A stretch of 64,000 bases of DNA. It comes from Bradyrhizobium manausense (GTDB lineage: Bacteria; Pseudomonadota; Alphaproteobacteria; Rhizobiales; Xanthobacteraceae). The number at the start of each line of letters is the position of its first letter. The first letter of the stretch is position 1. Below are positions 58,808 through 64,000 of this stretch, piece after piece. Where the stretch lies: positions 434,001-498,000 of the forward strand of contig NZ_JAFCKB010000002.1 of NCBI RefSeq assembly GCF_018130615.1, given 5' to 3'. The notes beneath the pieces were generated by a model. The model was not told the origin of the DNA, made no database searches, and saw only the letters and a list, made by a program, of their open reading frames with translations. The translations under genes and the position numbers were made by a program.

Positions 58808-59410
58808 CTATTTGGACGGCGCCGGCGTCGGACTGGCCGCAGGCGAGGGGCTCGCTGCCGGCTGCGGCGGCGCGGCGCCGGCGGCCGGGGCGGGCGCCGG
58901 TGAGGAGGCGGCCGCGGTCGTCTGCTGCGGCTGCGCAGCCGGGTTGATCCAGCAGGCCTGGGTCAGATTATTCAGGCTGTTCGGAACCTTGTCGTCGATC
59001 TGGGTGAGGAAGCGGGTCAGGCAGCGGAACGCGGCCTGGATGTGGCCGCCGGGGCAGCCGAAGCGGTCATAGAGATCGATGTGGCGGAAGGCGGTATCGA
59101 GGTCGTCCCTGTACATCAGCTGGACCGCGCGACGGCCGAGCCAGACGCATTCAGGGTTGCCGGCCGGACCATTCACGGCGCGGGCAGCTTCGGCGAACTC
59201 GTCGATCCGCTTCTGATTCTGGTTCTGGTTGGCATCCTTGGCGGCGTCGGTGGCCTGCGCCGCCGGTTGCTTGCCCTGGTCAGGGGCCGGCGTGCCGCTC
59301 TGGGCGGAGGCGCCACCGAGGCTGGCCAGGAGGACAAGGGAGGAGACGGTCAAAGTGGCGGCGAGCTGCCGCAGGACCGCATTTCGTAACTCGAACACCC
59401 GTCGCCGCAT
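58808..59410 (-). CDS. Small secreted protein between ndvB and ndvC
   Basis: The 200-residue product has a signal peptide ending SLGGASAQ, a Gln/Asn-rich linker and a domain with GNPECVWLGRRAVQLMYRDDLDTAFRHIDLYDRFGCPGGHIQAAFRCLTRFLTQID...LTQACWIN holding four Cys, then a Pro/Ala-rich tail. It is codirectional with ndvB (152 bp upstream of its start) and divergent from ndvC. A third gene for cyclic glucan synthesis (ndvD) is known from B. japonicum; whether this is it I cannot tell. Likely a periplasmic partner, by context. Confidence 0.75.
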   Translation of the reverse strand: MRRRVFELRNAVLRQLAATLTVSSLVLLASLGGASAQSGTPAPDQGKQPAAQATDAAKDANQNQNQKRIDEFAEAARAVNGPAGNPECVWLGRRAVQLMYRDDLDTAFRHIDLYDRFGCPGGHIQAAFRCLTRFLTQIDDKVPNSLNNLTQACWINPAAQPQQTTAAASSPAPAPAAGAAPPQPAASPSPAASPTPAPSK

Positions 59411-59633
59411 GAATTCCCCAATATCTCAGCCGTCCGCCCGCGGGAGGACCTCGCGAACGCCGACGTGATGGCGTCCAAATGGGTCTCCAATGCGGCGGAA
59501 AAGTCCCGCGAAATCCAATGACCCGGAATTGGATTTTTGTCCAGCAAAGTCACGATCCTAAGGCCCGGTCGAACGGCCGCAGCCCAATTGGCCGGGGAGA
59601 GGAAGTGCCTCGCGGGCACCACCCCCTTGGCAG

Positions 59634-61295
59634 ATGGCGTGCGAGCAGGTAATCGACGGACCCTTCGCGGAGGACGGAACTATTTCACTTCGTACGCCAC
59701 TGGCGCTCCTGCTCGTTTCCCTGGGTGCGATTGCTGCCGTGTGGTGGTGGCTTGCCACGCCGATCACGCTCGCGCGCGCCCCCATCGATCCCAATGACAA
59801 GGTGCAATGTGTCTCCTATGCGCCATTTCAGGGAGACCAGACGCCGCTGATCGAAAGCACCCAGATCGAGGCCGAACAGATCGAGCGTGATCTGAGGCAG
59901 CTCAAGCAAATTACGGACTGCGTGCGCACCTATTCGGTCGAGAACGGTCTCGTCCTGGTGCCGGGGATCGCAGACAAGGTCGGCCTGAAGGTGATCCAGG
60001 GCATCTGGCTCGGCAGCAACCGCGCCAAGAACTTTGCGCAAGTGTCGACCGCCGTCCGCCTCACCAAGGACTTTCCCAACACCATTTCTTCGCTCGTCGT
60101 CGGCAACGAGGTGCTGCTGCGCGGGGAGATGACGACGTCTGACCTCACCGCCATCATCCGCTCGGTGAAGGCGCAGGTCAGCGTCCCCGTGACCTATGCC
60201 GACGTCTGGGAGTACTGGCTGAAGAACCGCGAGGTCTATGACGCCGTCGACTTCGTCACCATTCACATCCTGCCTTACTGGGAGGACATGCCGGTGAAGG
60301 CGAAGTTCGCGGCGAGCCATGTCGAGGCGATCCGCGAGCGCATGGCGGTGGCGTTTCCCGGCAAGGAGATCCTGATCGGCGAGACCGGCTGGCCGAGCGA
60401 AGGCCGCATGCGCGAAGGCGCGCTGCCGTCACGCACCAACCAGGCGCGCGTCGTCTCGGACATCCTGGGGCTGGCGAAGGCACAAAAGTTTCGCGTCAAC
60501 CTGATCGAGGCCTATGACCAGCCGTGGAAGCGGCGGCTGGAAGGCACCGTCGGCGGCTATTGGGGCCTGCTCGATTCCGTGCGGCGGCAGCTCAAATATC
60601 CGCCGGGCGAGCCGATCAGCAATTTCCCGTTCTGGAAATGGTACATGGGCGCCGGCATGGGCCTCAGCATATTGGTGTTCGCGGTTGCCGGCATCACGCT
60701 GCGCCGCCGCCCCTGGACGCCGCGCTTCTCGGCCTGGCTCGGCGTCGGCATCTCCGCGACGTCGGCGGGCATCCTGCTCGGGATCGCTGCCGACAAGATG
60801 TATTACGAGAGCTACGGTTGGGGCGGCTGGCTGCAATGGAGCGTGCTGCTGCTCGCCGGCATCCTCTCGCCGATCTTCTGCGCGCAGGCGCTCGTCATCG
60901 GCCGCAGCCTTCCGACCTTCCTTGACCTGCTCGGTCCGCGCGAGGGCCGGAAATGGTCGAAGCTCTCCGCCGTGCTGTGCCTGACCCTGGCGGTGACGGC
61001 GGTGATCGCCGCCGAGACCGCGCTCGGCTTCGTGTTCGATCCGCGCTACCGCGACTTCCCCTATGCCTCGCTGACGATGGCCGTGGTGCCGTTCGCGCTG
61101 CTGATGCTGAACCGGCCGCAGATCGGCGTGCGTCCGATCGCGGAAGCGGTGTTCGCTGGGGTGCTGGCGCTGTCGGCGGTCTACGTGATTCTGAACGAAG
61201 GCCGCGACAATTGGCAGGCGATGTGGACCTGCGCGATCTACCTGCTGCTCGCGCTCACGCTGTGGCGGGCGCGGGCCGAGCAAAGCCAAGGGTGA
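59634..61295 (+). CDS. ndvC: Beta-glucan synthase component NdvC-like (GH17 with membrane domain)
   Basis: The 553-residue protein has one N-terminal membrane segment (LALLLVSLGAIAAVWWWLATPITLA), a GH17-like domain with CVSYAPFQGDQTPL, VVGNEVLLRGEMTTSD, DFVTIHILPYWED and ILIGETGWPSEG, and a C-terminal half of ~6 helices. It lacks the GT2 domain of NdvB. In B. japonicum NdvC (~62 kDa) is needed for the beta-1,6 linkages. The order and size here match that locus. Its 3' end overlaps a convergent membrane-protein gene. Confidence 0.9.
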   Translation: MACEQVIDGPFAEDGTISLRTPLALLLVSLGAIAAVWWWLATPITLARAPIDPNDKVQCVSYAPFQGDQTPLIESTQIEAEQIERDLRQLKQITDCVRTYSVENGLVLVPGIADKVGLKVIQGIWLGSNRAKNFAQVSTAVRLTKDFPNTISSLVVGNEVLLRGEMTTSDLTAIIRSVKAQVSVPVTYADVWEYWLKNREVYDAVDFVTIHILPYWEDMPVKAKFAASHVEAIRERMAVAFPGKEILIGETGWPSEGRMREGALPSRTNQARVVSDILGLAKAQKFRVNLIEAYDQPWKRRLEGTVGGYWGLLDSVRRQLKYPPGEPISNFPFWKWYMGAGMGLSILVFAVAGITLRRRPWTPRFSAWLGVGISATSAGILLGIAADKMYYESYGWGGWLQWSVLLLAGILSPIFCAQALVIGRSLPTFLDLLGPREGRKWSKLSAVLCLTLAVTAVIAAETALGFVFDPRYRDFPYASLTMAVVPFALLMLNRPQIGVRPIAEAVFAGVLALSAVYVILNEGRDNWQAMWTCAIYLLLALTLWRARAEQSQG

Positions 61296-61635
61296 GCAGG
61301 CCGATCGCGAGGCCCGTCAGCACGATGTTGTAGAGCACGATACCGAGGCCGGCTGCGACCACGCCAAGCGTCAGCAGCACGATCGAGGGCCGCATCAGGT
61401 TAAGCGTCGCGATCACTAGCGCGACGATGCCGAAGACCGAATTCTTGAACAGCGACGTCGTCACCGAGCGCGCCTTGCAGATCATGGTCTGCAAACCGGC
61501 ATCGCAGGCAAGCGCCGTCTGCGAGAACTCGATCGCGAAATAGCGCACATAGAGCGCCCAGCCGACGGTGACGAAACCGACGACGATGAGAAACTGCACC
61601 TGGTAGGGCGTGAGGCGAAACGGCTTTTTTGTCAT
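61255..61635 (-). CDS. Small four-helix membrane protein, unknown function
   Basis: The 126-residue product has about three to four hydrophobic segments: YQVQFLIVVGFVTVGWALYV, FGIVALVIATLNLM, IVLLTLGVVAAGLGIVLYNIVLTGLAIGLLTLG, with a short Cys-bearing loop (ACDAGLQTMICKA). Its 3' end overlaps the 3' end of ndvC by 41 bp, convergent. A role with the glucan synthase is possible by position only. Confidence 0.75.
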   Translation of the reverse strand: MTKKPFRLTPYQVQFLIVVGFVTVGWALYVRYFAIEFSQTALACDAGLQTMICKARSVTTSLFKNSVFGIVALVIATLNLMRPSIVLLTLGVVAAGLGIVLYNIVLTGLAIGLLTLGFARPAPATA

Positions 61636-61745
61636 GCCGGCAATATGGTCGGGATGGCGGGAGGGAGCAACAGGGGCGGGGCATTTTTACACCGGGGGGC
61701 TTCTCGGCCCGTCGTCCGCTTTGCTGCAACCCGAATGCATCGGAA

Positions 61746-61759
61746 CCGTAGCGCTACGG
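61746..61759. promoter_or_regulatory. 14-bp perfect palindrome CCGTAGCGCTACGG
   Basis: It lies 78 bp upstream of the small ORF at 61837. Half of a 28-bp GC-rich region without a T-tract, so it is either an operator or part of a dispersed repeat. Short perfect palindromes of this size can occur by chance in GC-rich DNA. Confidence 0.25.
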
Positions 61760-61836
61760 ATTTGCGAAAGTTCCGGCACCGCCTAACATTCGGCCTCAAG
61801 CGCGGGCGTGATCGCTGTTTCGATCAGGAGCAGATC

Positions 61837-61971
61837 ATGCCGTTCAAGAGCGCAATTGCGAGGATGCGAACGAGGTTGGCAATGGCCGAGGCTTTGCAGA
61901 TCAATTTTGCGCTTTGGGGAATGATCGTCTGCGCTGCAATCAAGATCAACCAGTTGGTCGCAGCTCTCTAA
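61837..61971 (+). CDS. Small hydrophobic protein, unknown function
   Basis: The 44-residue product MPFKSAIARMRTRLAMAEALQINFALWGMIVCAAIKINQLVAAL has a basic amphipathic start and a hydrophobic C-terminal segment. GGAGCAGATC precedes the ATG. It resembles small conserved membrane-associated proteins of bradyrhizobia; function unknown. It lies in an otherwise empty 390-bp interval. Confidence 0.5.
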   Translation: MPFKSAIARMRTRLAMAEALQINFALWGMIVCAAIKINQLVAAL

Positions 61972-62025
61972 CGGCGCGGTCTCAAGAGAGACGCTCCGAC
62001 GATTCCATCAGGAGCCCTGATGGTC

Positions 62026-63471
62026 CTACCGCCGGAAGAACGACGATATCGTTGAACTCGCTGACGCCGTCTCTGGCTTGGCTTGAGGGGGCGGCGGCGC
62101 AGGTGGTGGCGCGGGCTCCTCGCGCTTTGAGGAGCGCTTTGAGGAGTAGCCACGGCGGCGCTTTTCCGGCTTGGCGGCGGGCGCGGGCGCAGGGGTGGTT
62201 TCAGCTTGCGGCGCCGAGTCCTGGCTCTTCTCCGAGCTCGTGTCCTGGTTCTTATCCTGGCTCTTGTCTTGCGATTTGTCTTGGATCTTGTCTTGGACCC
62301 TGTCTTGGGACTTGTCCGAGCCGCCGCGCATTGACAGGCGCTGGCCGTCGAACACTGTGGTCTCGCAGTGGCGATTGCTCTCGCTCAGCCCTGCGCAGAG
62401 CTTCGCCGCCGCAGCCGCATTGATCAGGGGGCCGGCGCCGAGGCGGAGCTGCATGCCGAGGCCGTTATTGCCTTCCTTGATCATGATGATCGGGCGCAGC
62501 ACGGCGACTTCCGGATTCGACTTGGTCAGGCCGCGCCAGAGTGCACGCAGGCCGTCGATCGAATTCGCGCCTCCGAGGTCGATGGCAAAGCGCGTCTGCT
62601 GGACTGCGATCGCGGGCGCCTCGGCCTCGCCTGCCTCGGACGGTTTGGCAGGTGCCGCGGCAACTTCGGTCGGAGCGGGCGCCGGGTCGGGCTTCTTCTC
62701 GGCGGATTTCTCCGTTGAGTCGGGCTGGATCAATTTGGACGCCGCTGGATCAGGCGGCGCCATGATCGACTTCGACGGCAGCAGCGGAAGGACGGGCAGC
62801 GCCGATGTCGTCACAGCCGACTGCGAAACGAGCGAGGCAGCAGAAGCAGCCTGCGGCAGCGGGGCCGACTGATCCTTCGCAGCCTCCTTCGAATTGTCCT
62901 TGTTCGAACCGTCCTTGTTCAAGCCGTCCTTGGGCTCCTTGCCGGCACCCGTGCGCGGCCTGTCGACCAGCGAGGCCGCGGTCGAGGCGACCGGTGCGAC
63001 GTCCGGAGCCGGAGACGGTGGCTGCGCAGCGGCGACCGGCGTGTCCTGCGGCTTCGACGCGGGCGCCTGGGGCGATGTCGCGTTCTGCTTGGCGATGGCG
63101 CCGGTGACGGAATCAAGCCCTTGCTCGATCACGGTGACGCGCGCGTAGAGCCGGTCGCGATCGGTGTTCAGCGTCTCGATGGCGGAGGTGAGACGGCGGG
63201 CTTCGAGCTGGCTTTCCCTGGTCAGCACCTGAAGCCGATCGGCCTGGTGGGCGAGGTCGGCGGAGGCGACCTGGTCGCGCCGCCAGCCGAGCTGGGCCTG
63301 GTTGGCCATTACGGCGACCACGACGGCGCCGACGGCGGCGACACCCCAGGAGCCCAGCCGCCACAGCAAGCGGCGATCGAATGCGCTTTCCTCGGCCAAA
63401 AGTCCGGAGAACAGGCCGCCGGTCTCCTTGTCGCCGAAGGCATCCGCCAGTGGGTCGGAATCCTTTGCCAT
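62026..63471 (-). CDS. Membrane protein with coiled coil and SPOR-like domain
   Basis: The 481-residue product has a cytoplasmic N-terminus, one transmembrane segment (WGVAAVGAVVVAVMANQ, ~residues 43-59), a coiled-coil stretch (LAHQADRLQVLTRESQLEARRLTSAIETLNTDRDRLYARVTVIEQGL), a long Pro/Ala/Ser-rich linker, then TRFAIDLGGANSIDGLRALWRGLTKSNPE...LGMQLRLGAGPLINAAAAAKLCAGL, close to the SPOR fold that binds denuded peptidoglycan. After it comes a low-complexity tract of QDK repeats. It may act at the septum or in envelope organisation (inference). Confidence 0.8.
   Translation of the reverse strand: MAKDSDPLADAFGDKETGGLFSGLLAEESAFDRRLLWRLGSWGVAAVGAVVVAVMANQAQLGWRRDQVASADLAHQADRLQVLTRESQLEARRLTSAIETLNTDRDRLYARVTVIEQGLDSVTGAIAKQNATSPQAPASKPQDTPVAAAQPPSPAPDVAPVASTAASLVDRPRTGAGKEPKDGLNKDGSNKDNSKEAAKDQSAPLPQAASAASLVSQSAVTTSALPVLPLLPSKSIMAPPDPAASKLIQPDSTEKSAEKKPDPAPAPTEVAAAPAKPSEAGEAEAPAIAVQQTRFAIDLGGANSIDGLRALWRGLTKSNPEVAVLRPIIMIKEGNNGLGMQLRLGAGPLINAAAAAKLCAGLSESNRHCETTVFDGQRLSMRGGSDKSQDRVQDKIQDKSQDKSQDKNQDTSSEKSQDSAPQAETTPAPAPAAKPEKRRRGYSSKRSSKREEPAPPPAPPPPQAKPETASASSTISSFFRR
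62217..62320 (-). repeat. Tandem 12-bp repeats encoding Q-D-K-x units
   Basis: The DNA has degenerate copies of a cttgtcttgg-type 12-bp unit, translated on the minus strand as KSQDRVQDKIQDKSQDKSQD and further variants. It lies inside the SPOR-like gene, after the SPOR-like domain. The number of units is expected to vary between strains. Confidence 0.7.
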
Positions 63472-63661
63472 GAACGTTTAGTGCCCAGCCCTGTCTGGCT
63501 TCCCCGAATCAATCAAGGAACATTAACAGGAAAACCCACGCGCACTTGAATTCCGGGCGTTTGCGGGGGTAGCAAGGCGACAAGCTCAGGCGACACCGGC
63601 TCGCCGCCGCTCGCCGTCCCTTGGGGGTGACGACCGATTCGGCCGTATTGACAGGATTGCA

Positions 63662-64000
63662 ATGATTGCCCGCACAAGCCTCACGATCGTTCTCGCCGCC
63701 GGCGAGGGCACGCGCATGCGATCGAGCGTGCCGAAGGTGCTGCATCCCGTAGCTTCCCAGACGTTACTCGCCCATGTGCTCGGCGCGGCGCCGCGGGGAA
63801 CCGGCACCGCCCTCGCGGTGGTGATCGGTCCCGATCACCAGGCCGTCGCGGATGAGGCGAAGCGTATCCGTCCCGATGCGCTCATCTTCGTGCAGGGGCA
63901 GCGCCTCGGCACCGCGCATGCGGTGCTGGCGGCGCGCGAGGCGATTGCGCGCGGTGCGGATGATGTCCTGATCGCCTTCGGTGATACGCCGCTGATCTCG
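63662..64000 (+). CDS. glmU: Bifunctional GlmU N-terminal (uridyltransferase) part, cut by window edge
   Basis: The frame from the ATG at 63662 is open to the window end and gives 113 residues: [20 protein letters not shown] followed by [38 protein letters not shown] and [12 protein letters not shown]. LAAGxGTRMxSxxPKVLH is the UTP-binding signature, and GDTPL the metal-binding region of UDP-GlcNAc pyrophosphorylase. The enzyme makes UDP-GlcNAc for peptidoglycan and LPS. The rest, including the left-handed beta-helix acetyltransferase, lies beyond the window. Confidence 0.95.
   Translation, partial: MIARTSLTIVLAAGEGTRMRSSVPKVLHPVASQTLLAHVLGAAPRGTGTALAVVIGPDHQAVADEAKRIRPDALIFVQGQRLGTAHAVLAAREAIARGADDVLIAFGDTPLIS

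Overview
The window is a GC-rich alphaproteobacterial chromosome segment, most likely from Bradyrhizobium or a close relative. Pointers are the ndvB/ndvC-type beta-glucan synthase pair at 55.9-61.3 kb, many short dispersed palindromic repeats between genes (for example 340-438, 5001-5095 and 6184-6272), and housekeeping and small secreted proteins of the Nitrobacteraceae kind. No prophage, insertion sequence, CRISPR array or rRNA is visible. There is one tRNA gene (Lys, TTT anticodon, 55520-55595). Both window edges cut genes: an aminoglycoside-phosphotransferase-like kinase on the left and glmU on the right.

Layout. 0-12 kb is a core segment: kup, coaD, two cyclophilins, queA, asd, a PepSY protein, a TetR regulator, a patatin-like lipoprotein and tgt. 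queA and tgt are both queuosine genes. 12-19 kb holds cysK, an orphan BrnA-type antitoxin, a polar amino-acid ABC transporter next to an N-methyl-amino-acid oxidase, and a divergent LysR regulator. 19-30 kb carries a secreted caspase-like protein, an EamA transporter, RidA, small secreted proteins, a formyltransferase-fold protein, acetoacetyl-CoA synthetase, an AI-2E-type transporter and a Nudix protein. 30-36.7 kb is an accessory stretch with broken and unrecognised genes. 37.1-46.5 kb is one long minus-strand operon: a ribose-type ABC importer plus hydroxyquinol dioxygenase, maleylacetate reductase, an amidohydrolase and a 3-hydroxyisobutyrate-dehydrogenase-like enzyme, with a divergent LysR regulator at 46.5 kb. 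47-55.4 kb is rich in small, secreted and unrecognised proteins. It includes four paralogous secreted proteins around a predicted beta-helix protein. 55.9-61.3 kb holds the glucan synthase genes, followed by membrane and SPOR-like proteins and glmU.

Strongest observations. (1) A previously unlisted 23-codon threonine-rich leader ORF (7416-7487), with a promoter placed so that its mRNA would be leaderless, lies upstream of an intrinsic terminator (7354-7385) and asd (GTG start at 7310). This has the layout of a threonine-sensing transcription attenuator. (2) Four related secreted proteins (49149-49622, 50673-51158, 51473-51970, 53587-54075) share an HV-x-C / GRFPF / C-T-I-x-G signature and surround a secreted beta-helix protein; I do not recognise the family. 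(3) Two copies of a 19-bp palindrome AAACNATACNGTATNGTTT sit on promoters of the PepSY and patatin genes, on either side of a tetR gene. (4) The tgt product appears to have lost all four zinc ligands. The rest are short RNA candidates, operators and gene remnants.
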